DNA from: Okapia johnstoni
Taxonomy: Eukaryota > Chordata > Mammalia > Artiodactyla > Giraffidae
NCBI GenBank assembly: GCA_024291935.2
Contig: CM044319.1
Coordinates: forward strand, 71,010,001-71,074,000
Direction of reading: 5' to 3'
DNA length: 64,000 nt
Shown: positions 11,785 through 23,277 of the stretch, in pieces
How positions within the stretch are numbered: the stretch's first letter is position 1
Layout of the letters: each line of letters begins with the position of its first letter
Position numbers and translations under genes: made by a program
Notes under the pieces: model-generated
The model's input: the letters and a program-made list of their open reading frames with translations, nothing else
The model's database searches: none
Told to the model about the DNA's origin: nothing

Positions 11785-12335
11785 TTTACATTGTTCTGGT
11801 CTCTGCTTAAACATCCCCTCAGAGAAGTCTTCTCCAAATGTTTGAACTAAAATATCATTCTCCCCTCTGTAAGTCTTTAAATCCTTATAGTACTCCATTT
11901 TTCTTCATAGCACTTATGACTACCTGACAGAATTAAGCACATTGCTTATTTCCTTGTGTGTTGTCTGTTTCATCAACTATAGTGAAAGTACCATGAAGTC
12001 GGACAATTCGTCACTCATACTTATGTTGTGGGCTTCCCAGGTGGAGCAGTGGTAAAGAATCCACCTGCCAATGCGATAGATGCAATAGACAGGTGTTTGA
12101 TCCCTGGGTCAGGAAGATTTCCTGGAGTATAAAATGGCAACCCACTCTGGTATTCTTGCCTGAAAAATTCCATGGACAGAGGAGCCTGGCAGGCTATAGT
12201 CCATGGGGTCACAAAGAGCTGGACATGAGTGAGCACTCACACACACAATTATGTTGTACTCTCTACCCTTTAGAAACACCTTGCAGGCCACAGATACACA
12301 ATCAATACCTATTTAATGAATAAATGCGTGAATAG
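11785..12335 (+). repeat. L2 3' end interrupted by a Bov-tA
   Basis: L2 in plus orientation: 'cctcagagaagtcttctcc', 'tcatagcacttatgactacc', then after the SINE the tail 'cctatttaatgaataaatg'. Inverted relative to the L2 immediately to its left. Confidence 0.7.
12030..12248 (+). mobile_element. Bov-tA SINE, full length
   Basis: Starts 'gggcttccc', has a tRNA-like A-box region ('gtggagcagtgg') and B-box-like 'gtttgatccc', the Bov-A tail unit, and a short CA tail. Perfect 9-bp duplication ttatgttgt at 12021-12029 and 12249-12257. It splits the L2. Confidence 0.95.
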
Positions 12336-12339
12336 GACA

Positions 12340-13372
12340 GTCACCGGCAGATGTGGAATGGTTGAAGTTGTGGATATGGATTAGATTCCTTCACAGAGAC
12401 CAATGAGAGAACAGACATGTAAGCAAAACTAAGAAAAGCAAGGAAAGGAAATTGAAGTGACAAAGTTAGGGGGACAAGAGAAAGTCCAACAAAGAGCAAT
12501 TCAGTCAAAAATCCAGGAAAATATATAACTTAAAACTGAATGACTGATGACGTCAAAAGTCAGAATGACAATATAGGAAGAGGACCCAAAGACACTATTA
12601 CAACTGGCATTTAGGATGTCAGTAGTAGTACTATTGTTAAAAGTTTTTCTTAAGAACTAGGGACACAAGACATACTGTAGTGGTTAGGAGAAGGAATTGG
12701 AACTGAAAACGAGGAGACAGTAAGTTCAGACTAATTTTTCAAGAGATACGGCTATGAAATAATGAGTGGATACAGGGCACCAGTGAGGGATGGAGAGAAA
12801 AGGAATGTGAAACGAATTGTTATATAGGAGTTGATGCAGAACTCAGACATGTGTCTTCATGATGACAATCATGAGAATTTAGTCAAGAGCCTAGCAATGT
12901 AGAGGGACATATAGAACTTGGCATATATAAAGTTGGTTTAAACAATAAGATCAAACTGAATGCAAGATTCTTCAAAGCTGTTCATTTCCTTTTAGGAAAT
13001 TGAAAGAATGTGTTCTAGATTCACACATACTACTTAAGATTAGGTAACAGTATCCTATTAGAAAGCAAAATTTGGAAAAAACTAGTTTTCAATAGTTTCA
13101 AGTAGTAGTTAGTGCCTGACTTAAGTGCCAGGCATATAAAAGGTACTGAAAAAGTCAAGTTATCAGAAGTAAACTATTACTAATAGACTTGCTTCTTTTG
13201 TCATACTATAGCCATCAAATTTTATTGGAAATAAGAATTTTGGAAAGCTTATTTTTCATCTGTACTTCTTTTCTAAGTGGCATTTATCCCAAGAAATAGT
13301 TTCCCACCCATAGACTCAGAACGAAGCAAACATAAATATTTTTATTATTTATAATATAATTTGTTATTATCT
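12340..13372. other. Single-copy DNA
   Basis: No recognisable gene, RNA gene or clear repeat; purine-rich in parts. Confidence 0.45.
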
Positions 13373-13380
13373 ATATTAGA

Positions 13381-14980
13381 GTGGGGAAGACTCAAGATCT
13401 TTAAGAAAACTGGAGATACCAAGGGAACAATTCATACAAAGATAGACACAGTAAAGGACAAAAATGGCAAGGACCTAACAGAAGCAGAAGAGATTAAGAA
13501 AAAGTGGCAACAATACACAGAAGAACTATACAAAAAGTACTTAATGACCCAGTTAACTACGATGATGTGGTCACTCACTTACAGCCAGATATAATGGAGT
13601 GTGAACTCAAGTAGGCTTTAGGAAGCATTACTATGAATAAAGCTAGTGGATGTGATGAAATTCCAGCTGAGCTATTTTAAATCTTATAAGATGATGCTGT
13701 TAAAGTGTTGCATTCATTATGCCAGCAAATTTGGAAAACTCAGCAGTGACCAGAGGACTGGAAAGTTCAGTTTTCATTCCAATCTTAAAGAAAGTCAGTG
13801 CCAAAGAATGTTCAAATTACTGCACAATTGCACTCATTTCACACACCAGCAAAATTATGCTCAAAATCTTTCAAGCAAGGCTACAGAAAGTATGTGAACC
13901 TAGAACTTCCTGATGTTCAAGCTGGATTTAGAAAAAGCAGAGGAACCAGAGGTCAAATTGCCAACATAGAAAAAGAAAGGGAATGCCAAAAAAACATCTA
14001 CCTCTGCTTCATTTAGTATGCTAAAGCCTTTGACTGTGTGGATCACAACAAACTGTAGAATATTCTTAATGAGATGGGAATATCAGGGCACATTACCTAC
14101 CTCCTGAGAAACCTGTATGAAGGCAAGAAGCAATAGTTAGAACTGGGCATGGAACAACAGACTGGTTCAAAATTGGGAAAGGAGTACATCAAGGCTGTAT
14201 ACTGTCACCTTGCTTATTTAACTTTATGCAGAGTACAACATGTGAAATGCTGGGCTGGATGAGTCACAAGCTGGAATCAAGATTGCTGGGAGAAATATCA
14301 ACAACCTCAGATATGCAGGTGATTCCACTTTAATGGCAGAAAGTGAAGCAGAACTAAAGACCCTCTTAATGAAAGTGAAAGAGGAGAGTGAAAAAGCTGG
14401 CTTAAAACTTAATATTCAAAAAATGAAGATCATGACATCCAGTCCTATCACTTCGTGACAAATAGATGGGGAAAATGTAGAAACAGGGTCAGATTTTATT
14501 TTCTTGGGCTCCAAAATCAATACGGATGGTGATTGCAGCCATGAAATTAGAAGACGCTTGCTCCTTGGAAGAATAGCTATGACAAACCTAGACAGTGTAT
14601 TAAAAAGCAGAGACATCACTTTGCCTACACAGATCTGTCTAGTCAAAGCTATGGTTTTTCCAGTAGTCATGTGTGGATGTGAGGGTTGGACTATAAAGAA
14701 AGCTGAGCGCTGAAGAACTGATGCTTTTGAACTGTGGTGTTGGAGAAGACTCTTGAGAGTCCCTTGGACTGCAAGGAGATCAAAGCAGTCAATCCTAATG
14801 GAAATCAGTCCTGAACATTCATTGGAAGGACTGATGTTAAAGCTGAAGCTCCAATACTTTGGCCACCTGATGCGAACAACTGACTCACTGGAAAAGATCC
14901 TGATGCTGGGAAAGATTGAGGGCAAGAAGAGAAAGGAGCGACAGAGGATGAGATGGTTGGATGGCATCAGTGATTAATGT
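13381..14980 (+). pseudogene. BovB pol remnant, reverse transcriptase motif lost
   Basis: Reverse-transcriptase and C-terminal parts of BovB pol lie in broken frames (about 13361-13594, 13719-14016, 14504-14713, 14753-14977). 'LPDVQAGFRKSRGTRGQ' near 13906-13960 matches the RTE fingers/palm region. The catalytic YADD reads Y-A-G-D at 14312-14323: the first catalytic Asp codon is GGT. Non-functional on several counts. Confidence 0.88.
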
Positions 14981-15099
14981 ACATGAGTTTGAGCAAATGC
15001 AGGGAGATAGTGAAGGACAGAGAGGCCTAGTGTGCTGCAGCTCATAGTGTTGTAAAGAGTTGGACACGACTTAGGGACTGAACAACAACAACAACAATA
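13381..15099 (+). mobile_element. BovB LINE, 1.7 kb, 5'-truncated, copy 2
   Basis: Runs from the 'aagactcaagatcttta' segment to the BovB 3' end with an (ACA)n tail at about 15082-15098. A 7-bp match atattag at 13373-13379 and 15102-15108 may be the target duplication. Many stops and frameshifts; an old, dead copy. Confidence 0.95.
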
Positions 15100-15104
15100 T
15101 GATA

Positions 15105-16600
15105 TTAGCCAAATTAAGTTATGGTAGGTAAATATTACCAGATACTTCTTTTGAAAACTGCCCTCATGTACTGTATGTTTCATAGTACAAAACTTTAATT
15201 ACATTTCAAAGACATCATATTGATAGAGAACTTCATTGAGTTTTATCAAAAAATGATGCTAGGAGTAGTCATGTTAAAAAATTTCATATTTCTAGCAATA
15301 ATTTGTGAATAAAAATAATTGAATTGACAAAGTTGTTCTGAACAATAAGTATGATTTCATCTCAAAAATAAAAGATTAAATATGTCTCACAGAATGATTT
15401 AATTTAGTTAGAAAGAAGACATTGAAAATTGAATTTACAGGTCTTCCTCCTTCCCTTTTAATATGTTAAATTCATGAAGATGATCTTCAATTTCTTTTCC
15501 CTAATACCAGATTGCATGAGAAAATTTGCAACCTAGCTTCCCAATGATTTACTGTTTCTTTATTAATGATCATATATGCCCTTTAATTCAAGGTGCTTGG
15601 TAATGGTTTCAACAATGAAATGGTAACACTTTAAGAATGGGGCAAATTAATATTTGATTAAATAAAAAATTACACAGCTGTCATTTAGTAGAAATATAAT
15701 TAAATTCATTTCTTTAAAGAATAAGGTCTCTGAAGTCCTGAGCTCATCTTAAAAGAATATTAAACATACCAAAATAGTAGATATTACTTGGTGCTACTAC
15801 ATAGCACAATTCCAGAGAGTACTATTCACATAAAAATGTTTGGTTTATTTAATTTCACCATATTTGCACCTCCTCTTTAAATTACCCTGATGTTCCTCTT
15901 ATACTCTAGCACTCTTCAATATCTTTATTATTAATTATCATTTAAAAGAGAGAGGGGAAAACTAGGAAAATTGAAAAGCATGTGAAAATTGATAGTGAAC
16001 AATGAATTTTGACTGCATCCACTAGACATATTTTCAAATGGAAAGCTCCAAGGTTTTCCTAAGTGCTTTTCATAGCAATAGAGAGTTTCGGATCTTAACT
16101 TCACAGACATGTGTTATAAATCATGCTATTATCTCATTCACAAGGAAACAGAAGAGAAGCAGACATGGATCCCAGGACAGTAGCTGTACTCTGCTTTGCA
16201 TCAGGCTAACTAACACTGGAAATGTGTCTGTGGCAACTAAACCATCTGTTCACTCATTATTTTGTAGGGTTGTTTGTCTGCTTTAATGTACCTGTACATC
16301 CCATTTCACAAAATGCACTAGCATTGTTTCAGAGAACTGTCTAGGAAAAAAAATAGTAAGCCATTCAATTTCAATATTAGTTGTAGGAACAGTGATAATA
16401 CAGAAACTGCACATATTCTCATAAGTGAAAAAAGTCCAATAGTCAAGTATATAAATCCTAATTTTATTTAGAGTACAAATGTCTCCAGGTATCTTTTTTT
16501 AAAAGATTGCAAGTAAATCTCCAGACATATATCTTTAATTATACGGTATAGATTTCCCACCATTTTCAACTAGTAAAATACATGCTATTAGCTTTTTAAA
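15105..16600. other. AT-rich, repeat-poor DNA
   Basis: No ruminant SINE or LINE. No gene: the longest frame (16038-16286) has no domain and no exon signals around it that can be trusted. Confidence 0.5.
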
Positions 16601-16601
16601 A

Positions 16602-16656
16602 ATGGGGTTAATACTATATATGGGGTTAATACTATAATGGGAGGTTAATACTATAA
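16602..16656 (+). repeat. Three-unit minisatellite
   Basis: Three tandem copies of a unit like atggggttaatactata (17-19 bases), the last diverged to 'gggaggttaatactataa'. Confidence 0.85.
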
Positions 16657-17219
16657 TAGTATAGTATTAGAATATATCTAGCCTTTTCTTGTTGCACTGA
16701 TGTATGTTTTTAAACTGATGTATTTTTATTAAAATTACACATTGACTACATATGTGAGATATCTTTCTTTAAGTATATTTGGGACCTGACAATATTTATG
16801 TAGTGAATACAAATTACGACCTATTAGTACTTAAGAGCATGTGGCTAAAAGCTTACAAGGCATCAAACAGTAGAATATTTTAGTTATAGTCAAGACAGTT
16901 CAAAGTTGAAAATTCAGGTTATTCTAAATCCATGTATTTGTTCACTTCACACTTCACATCTCTTGGATCATAGCTTGGATATAGTATTTAGAAAATCAGG
17001 TAACCAATTCCACTGGTGCTAGGAGATCTCAAACACTGATTACCAAAAACTAGAGCAGATACATGTCTATCCTTTTTTTTCAATTTCAATGTTTTTAAGG
17101 TGAAATTAGTTATTGCAAGACCCCTGAATTTTAAAGACTATATGTGACAAGAGGAAGTTACAAAGGATGTCAGTCAAAGGGTTATTAGTTTCATTTTGGA
17201 CTTCACATTTCCTACACCC
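16657..17219. other. AT-rich single-copy DNA
   Basis: Nothing recognised. Confidence 0.5.
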
Positions 17220-17960
17220 TGCTTTAATTAGGATCATTGCAATTGATGTTTTTTAGTGTCTGGAAACGAAGACCCATGAGAGCTCCATTAGCCTTCTCGG
17301 GATAACAAGCAAAGGTAATAACTTTTCCTATTAAGCAAACAAAGACCATGGCCAACTCTCATTTGGCTTGTCAGTGAACCTTCCCGCCAGGATGGTTCTG
17401 CCTCTTCACTTGTGCAAGTTGCTGGCTCGCTAGCTAGCACACAGGATGTGCTGTCAACATTGCCTGGTGAGTTTTGAAACAATTGCCAAAATAAAAACCC
17501 TCTTCACAATTCTATGAGCCTTTCTTCTGCGGAATGTATCAGTCTTTGCTACGTATAGCGAACAATGTGCTTTATCCTCAATGACGCTCCTTCAGTGTCT
17601 TTTTTATTTCTGCCTCCAATAAACCTCATTAGCACAATGGAACAGAAATTACTCTGCTTAGCATGGTCATCTATTTCAATAGCAAATGCTCTTGACCACA
17701 CAGATCTCATTTTTTGAGTGTGTGGAACAAAATTCAGCATTGCCCAATCTGCTATCGACTGCAAGCTGCAATTCTCTGATGGACTTAAAATAATAATTTC
17801 CAACCACCTAATTTCAGAAGCTATTTCTGTAGGTAATCTAATAGACTTGCTATTTGGATGCCATCAACACTTAAATATGCATATTTCATGCATTTCGGGG
17901 GACAATGGATTCACAAGAGTGCTTGGCCACTCTCTGAGCAGTAGATGGCGGCACTGTTCA
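17220..17960. other. Repeat-free, CpG-containing island (candidate conserved non-coding element)
   Basis: About 740 bases with no interspersed repeat and more balanced base composition than its neighbours. It holds at least eight CpG dinucleotides (e.g. 17280-17300, 17385-17430, 17530-17590, 17750-17760, 17895, 17949), the palindrome gctagctagc at 17429-17438, and an octamer-like 'atatgcatatttcatgcat' near 17876-17894. Short frames on both strands lack domains. A regulatory role is inference. Confidence 0.4.
17938..17951 (+). promoter_or_regulatory. CTCF-like core motif
   Basis: The 14-mer gcagtagatggcgg fits the CTCF core CCASYAGRKGGCRS at 13 of 14 positions (first base differs). It sits at the edge of the repeat-free island and outside any recognised SINE. 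Occupancy cannot be judged from sequence. Confidence 0.45.
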
Positions 17961-18460
17961 ACTGTCTTGTTTTTGGTTTTGGTTTGGTTTGGTTTAATTT
18001 GGGTTTTTGTAAGTTAAAATCAGTTTCTTTACCATCAGGAAAAAAAAAAAAGAAAGTTTCAAATGGTCATGGACCTACATATAGAACTCAAATCGATTTC
18101 TAATGATTTGGGAGTACAAGTTAAATTATTAACTAAGAATCAAAATCACAAAACCAGTTCATATTATCATGCTTTTTTATATGTGATCTCTTTGTTTTGT
18201 CTTCTTTTTTTGTTTGAAGTAAAATGTGAAAAAAGTGAACTATGTCTACACATGAATTGCTCTGAAATTCATGCTTCTATATATTTAGTTGTTGCCAGTT
18301 TCAAGATAGAGTTCTTTCTGAGTTACTAATAATGAACTGGCTTTGAGTGATATTTAAAGAGTAGCTGAAAGTGTCAGCCAGCTCTTAGAAAAAAAAATTC
18401 GGTTTCTTGAAATATCAGGCATTTAAACAAGTGGTGACTTGCTTGTTTGTTTTACTCAGC
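17961..18460. other. AT-rich DNA with poly-purine/pyrimidine runs
   Basis: A (GGTTT)n-like stretch at about 17973-18005 and an A run at about 18040-18051. No gene. Confidence 0.45.
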
Positions 18461-18463
18461 ATC

Positions 18464-18700
18464 ACACAAACACACACACACACCACCCCATACCACACAC
18501 TTGTCAGTTGCTAAGTCATGTCTGACTCTTGCAGTTCCTGGACTGTAGCCCCAGGCTCCTCTGTCCACCAGATTTCCCAGACAAGAATACTGGAGAGGAT
18601 ACCATTTCCTCCTCCAGGGGATCTTCCTGACCCAGGGATCAAACCTGTGTCCCTTGTGTCTCCCACATTAGCAGGCAGATCTTTATCCCTGAGCTACTTT
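18464..18700 (-). mobile_element. Bov-tA SINE with CA-rich tail
   Basis: Inverted Bov-tA: CA-rich tail side 18464-18498, then 'tcagttgctaagtcatgtct', central 'caagaatactggagagg', inverted head 'gatcaaacctgtgtccc' and 'gcaggcagatctttatccc'. The 5' end is degraded. Confidence 0.9.
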
Positions 18701-18789
18701 ATATACCTGCAATTCAAATGTACATTTGTGATAAGTTCATAAAGAGCATGTATTTGTGAAACTACCTATGATTACTGAGAAATTTGATG

Positions 18790-19045
18790 TAAGATTCTTT
18801 AAGTCTAACCTTTTTTCATTTAAGTAAGTGATACTAATAGCTACCTCAAAGGTTTGATATGAGAACTGAATGAAGTATACTATATAAAATAGTCTGTCAT
18901 CAGAATAACTCTTACCATTTTATTAGTTTATTCTTATCTTTTCAGTATGCAGTAATCTAGTCAAACAACATAAGGATACCATATATGATTTTGTATTCCT
19001 AGCACTTAGCATGGTGTCATATATACTTTAGGCATTTAATGAATA
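18790..19045 (+). repeat. Old MIR and L2 tail fragments
   Basis: 18830-18930 resembles MIR ('actaatagctacctcaaagg'); 18980-19045 resembles an L2 3' tail ('cctagcacttagcatggtg', 'gcatttaatgaatagac'). Both are weak. Confidence 0.4.
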
Positions 19046-19309
19046 GACAAATGCAAAACTGAGTCTACAGTGTAAATAAAGCAGGTCAATCAGCTAAAGT
19101 AAATCCAAAAATACATCCATTCATTCAATATTCAGTAAGGTCCTCATGACTGAACTCGTATTCTAGCATATAAGGCAGATAAAATGAATATATGTATATA
19201 AGATTTATATAAATGTTTGCCAGTGGTTTAGTATATATGTAAAATATTCATATAATCTCACAAAGGTAATAATTTACATGTGATACTTTATTATTTATGA
19301 AGCTATTAC

Positions 19310-19420
19310 AAACATACATATTTTCTCATTTAATCTTTGTAACAACTATTGAATTAAAATATTTAATACTGAGGAACATGAGACTTAGAGAATTTAAGAG
19401 GCTTAATAGAGCCAAGCATT
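19310..19420 (-). repeat. MIR fragment (weak)
   Basis: 'ttctcatttaatctttgtaa' and 'gagacttagagaatttaaga' fit the inverted MIR core; diverged. Confidence 0.4.
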
Positions 19421-19780
19421 GTTCTAAACCATCATCTTTTTATATTACATCATGTGAAAAGAACCTATAGAAGCAATCGGTTCTGTACCAACTTGACAAT
19501 ACATTATTCTTATATTAAGCCTATATGATAGATTAAATGATTTGAAATTGTCCATTTAAAGAGAAGTCTTTATTAGTTTTCCCTTTGATGTCATAGATAC
19601 AATCGCATTTCATAGACTATCTCTACTTATCTGTCTTGCCTTCTGTATTTGACTGAATAGCGTATATGTTAATCATTGTAGAGACAGGCAGAAGGAAGCA
19701 ATTGTTATCATTCTCACTAAGACCGTCACTGAGGAACAATACAATCACTCTAACTACCACTTATCTAGAGAGGTAGGAAT

Positions 19781-19916
19781 GCTGCTGCTGCTGCTAAGTC
19801 ACTTAAGTTGTGTCTGACTCTGTACGACCCCATAGACAGCAGCCCACCAGGCTCGCTCCTCTGTCCCTGGGATTCTTCAGGCAAGAATACTGGAGTGGGT
19901 TGCCATTTCCTTCTCC
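19781..19916 (-). mobile_element. Bov-A SINE monomer
   Basis: Starts with (GCT)n, as Bov-A2 units do in this orientation, then 'ccatagacagcagcccacca' and 'caagaatactggagtgggtt'. No tRNA head. Perfect 12-bp duplication agaggtaggaat at 19769-19780 and 19917-19928. Confidence 0.93.
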
Positions 19917-20194
19917 AGAGGTAGGAATATGTAACATCAAATCTTCCAGATTAGAGCTGAAACTTTAATAAGAGTTAATGGGCAGGGGCCATCACTGTGT
20001 CAACAACTACTCTTGAATTCTGCACAGAGAGAATAAGGTCCTGGAAGAAGAACATACAGATCCAACCCACAAGATTAATTTAAGGTTAAACTCACAAGGA
20101 ATGCAATATAGCTTTTTCTTGCTCCCATTTCTCAACTACAGATTTCAAGAATTAGATACAGTCAAAGATGATTGAATTTTTATGATTTGGGTTT

Positions 20195-20760
20195 TACTTC
20201 TAACCTTCTTTGGTCTTCCTTATTGAAGTGTTGTTGATTTACAATATCATATTAGTTTCAGGTATATAGCATAGTGATTAAATACTTTTTCATATTATAC
20301 TCCAATACAAGTTATTAAAGATAATGGCTATAATTCTCTGTGCTATACAATGTATTGTTGATCATCTATTTTACACATAGCAGTTTATATTTGTTAATTC
20401 CATACCCCTAATTTCTTCCTTCATCATTCCCTCTCTCCTTTGGTTACCGTGTTTGCTTTCCAAAGTCTGTTTCTGTTCTGCATAGACAATTCATTTGTAT
20501 TATTTTTTAGAATCCATATATAAGTGATATCATATAGTATTTGTCTTTTCACATCTGACATTTCACTAAGCATAATATTCTCTTGATCTACCACATTACT
20601 ATAACTAGAATTTTATTATTTATATGGCTAATGTTCCATATATATATATTCCATACATATACATATATGGGTTGCTTCCATGTCTTGGCTATTGCAAACA
20701 GAGCTGCTATGCACTTTGGGGTGCATTTTCCTAATGTTCTTAAATCAAGATTATAGCAAC
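20195..20760 (-). repeat. L1M-type LINE 3' end
   Basis: Antisense of the widespread mammalian L1 3' end: 'tgttgatttacaatatcata', 'gttaccgtgtttgctttcc', 'aatccatatataagtgatat', 'ggttgcttccatgtcttggc', 'tttggggtgca'. Older than the bovine L1 at 2716. Confidence 0.85.
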
Positions 20761-20781
20761 TACTATAATAGCCTTTTATGC

Positions 20782-20903
20782 TACTGTTGTTATTTTCAGT
20801 TGCTAAGCCCTTCCAACCTCATAGACTACAGCACACCAGTCTCCCCCGTCCTCTACTGTCTCAAGTTCACTCAAATTCATGTCCATTGACTCTGTGACTG
20901 CTA
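20782..20903 (-). mobile_element. BovB 3' end, short, copy 3
   Basis: Inverted BovB tail: 'actacagcacaccagtctcc', 'caaattcatgtccattga', ending at the 'gtgactgcta' segment. Diverged. Confidence 0.7.
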
Positions 20904-21132
20904 GAGATAAAATCACCAGTTAGAGGAGAAAATGATTCAGTGTGGGTCTTACATTAATTTACTAAACCTCACCTCACTCATGTGTACTTCAGATCCTTTT
21001 GCCTCCCTATCTTCTGGGTCTTTAGCATGTTTTTGATTCTGGCTCCCACTAAGTGACTAGCTCCATGTGAACTATAGTCAACTGCATGTGAAACAACCAG
21101 AAACAGCTTTTTATTTTCATCCTTACTCTATA

Positions 21133-21466
21133 TCAGTTCAGTCGCTCAGTCGTGTCCAACTCTTTGTGACCCCATGGACTGCAGCATGCCAGGCCTCCCT
21201 GTCCATCACTAACTCCCGGAGTTTACTCAAACTCATGTCCATTGAGTCGGTGATGCCATCCAACCATCTCATCCTCTGTTGTCCCCTTCTCCTCCCACCT
21301 TCAATCTTTCCCAGCATCACGGTCTTTTCCAATGAGTCAGTTCTTCTCATCAGGTGGCCAAAGTATTGGAGTTTCAGCTTTAACATCAGTCCTTCCAATG
21401 AATATTCAGGACTGATTTCCTTTAGGATGAACTGGTTGGATCTCCTTGCAGTCCAAAGGAACTCTC
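21133..21466 (-). mobile_element. BovB 3' end, copy 4
   Basis: Clean inverted BovB 3' end, from 'cagttcagtcgctcagtcgt' to the 'gtccaaaggaactctc' segment. Possible 8-bp duplication with one mismatch (actctata 21125-21132, actgtata 21467-21474). The 86-residue frame here is the C-terminal tail of BovB pol on the minus strand. Confidence 0.95.
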
Positions 21467-21474
21467 ACTGTATA

Positions 21475-22402
21475 CCTCTCCCCATCCTGGGGAGTCCCTG
21501 TTGACACTCAGGCTGTAAGTCTTGCTCAGTTACCCAGCTAATACAGCCAAAAGAACAAGAGAGTAGCCTACTGGATTATGAGACTTTGACCAATGAGAGA
21601 CAGGATATTGTGAATAAACTCCTCTGCCTTTCCCCCCTTAGAGAGTCTTTCTGGAGATACGATCATTCAGATGACAGAAAGATTACACCAGAGATCAACA
21701 GAAGATTTCCCTGACTTCAGCTTTCCTGAGATTGTACTCCCTAAAAAGGACATACGCTGTTGCTTCAAAATTTGCTTTCAGAAAAACCCAGGCTAAAATA
21801 CACAGTACTAACAAAATAGAAAATCCAAACCAAACACACAATGAAATCCCTCAACCATCACCAATACTTGCAGAATCTCCTGCAAACATTGAAATGAGCA
21901 AAGTCAGTTTTCTACCACTCTAAGAAAGGCATAAAGAGTTGTTAATTGATTCAACCAAATGTTCTGAAATAGGAGGATTTTTTTTCTCTCTTTTTCCCGT
22001 ACACAATAATAAAATGATTAAAATATAATCTTCTGAATTTGAGAATTTGATTTTATTTAAAAGTGTATTTCATAAGAACAAGCTGTAATTTAGGGGAAAA
22101 AACACCTAAATCATGTTTTATTCAAAAATTATTAAAATGGTCTGCCTCTTACTGAAGCTTCACATTACCTCAAATAATTGATTATTAACATGTATATCCT
22201 AAATGAGCATGTATCAGTGTTCAAAGCATGTTGAAATAAAAAATATTTATTTCTTTAGTAATTAGCAGCCCAAATTGTTTCAAGATTCAGTACTGAACTG
22301 GACTGAACTGAAGTTGTATCTCGTACAACTAAGTAGGAAAATGCCATTGTCAACAAACTACCTCCTTGCACTTTCTCTATTTGAATAGCCTATGTTAATT
22401 TT
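21475..22402. other. Single-copy DNA
   Basis: No gene or clear repeat. A 20-base word near 22290 resembles the BovB tail but is too short to call. Confidence 0.45.
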
Positions 22403-22536
22403 CTCTTGGAGAAGCCAGTGGACAACCTACTCCAGTGTTCATGGACGGTGGAGTTGGCAAGTTACAGCCTGTGAGGTTGCAAAGAGTCAGACAGAATTGA
22501 GCAGCTAAGGTACAGACACACACACACACACACACA
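22403..22536 (+). mobile_element. Bov-tA SINE, 5'-truncated, with (CA)n tail
   Basis: Begins in the Bov-A unit ('ggagaagccagtggacaacc', 'ctccagtgttcatgga'), then 'gcaaagagtcagacagaatt' and a CA array at about 22515-22536 that replaces the usual tail. Confidence 0.88.
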
Positions 22537-22539
22537 TGT

Positions 22540-23140
22540 TTATTTTCTATCAAGAATGGTAATCCCACTACTCTCCTATGAAAATGGAAGAAATTTGAAA
22601 GAAATAATTCAGGCACATTTATCTGTGGGGAAAAAAAAAACTTTATAATATTCAGCTTATCTCATGGTTATTACTATCTTAGAATGAACACTGAGTTGAA
22701 CCACTATGAATTAGCCAACTTTTAAATTTCCCTTTATTACTCTCCACATTATACCCTTTAATATACACACTTTTGGCATATGGTTAGCAGTCAAAGTCAG
22801 CTAATTTAGGTTGAGACAGATGAGCAAATGAAATATAAATTTTAATTGCAGCTCTAGTGGAAGTTGAAAAATAAAACAAAGAGCTCCACTTTTTCTGGAA
22901 GTCCATTGTTTCTGAAATCTCCATAATAACCACGATTTTCATGATAATCTCACCCAATTCCTATCAGATTTCTAGGAATGCTTAAAATTTCCAACACCAC
23001 TATTATAAAGAATTACTTTTCAAAATTCTAAATTACTTTTTATTATTAGAAATCAAAATGAATGGTATAGGCCTCACCATCTTCTTCCTGAGGCTGTATT
23101 TCTTTTAAGTCAAATACTAATACTTTTTCTATTGCTGATA
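22540..23140. other. AT-rich single-copy DNA
   Basis: No gene or repeat recognised; A run at about 22630. Confidence 0.5.
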
Positions 23141-23149
23141 ACGATCTTC

Positions 23150-23277
23150 TAATTTCTACTGAACTGTAATTACCTTGAAAGAACTAACAGATTTATCTTT
23201 ATAAAATTTTAAGTGTTCCACACAGTCCCTTGAATAAAAGAGATCAATAAATATTTCCTGTATAAATGAATGTATTT
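23150..23277 (+). repeat. L2 3' tail (weak)
   Basis: Ends 'gatcaataaatatttcctg' and 'taaatgaatg', like the L2 3' terminus. Confidence 0.45.

Noticed and set aside
21067..21504. 145-codon plus-strand open frame
   Set aside because: Antisense translation of BovB copy 4; the same peptide pattern appears on the antisense strand of every BovB 3' end.
22285..22306. Word resembling the BovB 3' tail (actgaactggactgaactga)
   Set aside because: Only about 20 bases, with no adjoining BovB sequence.
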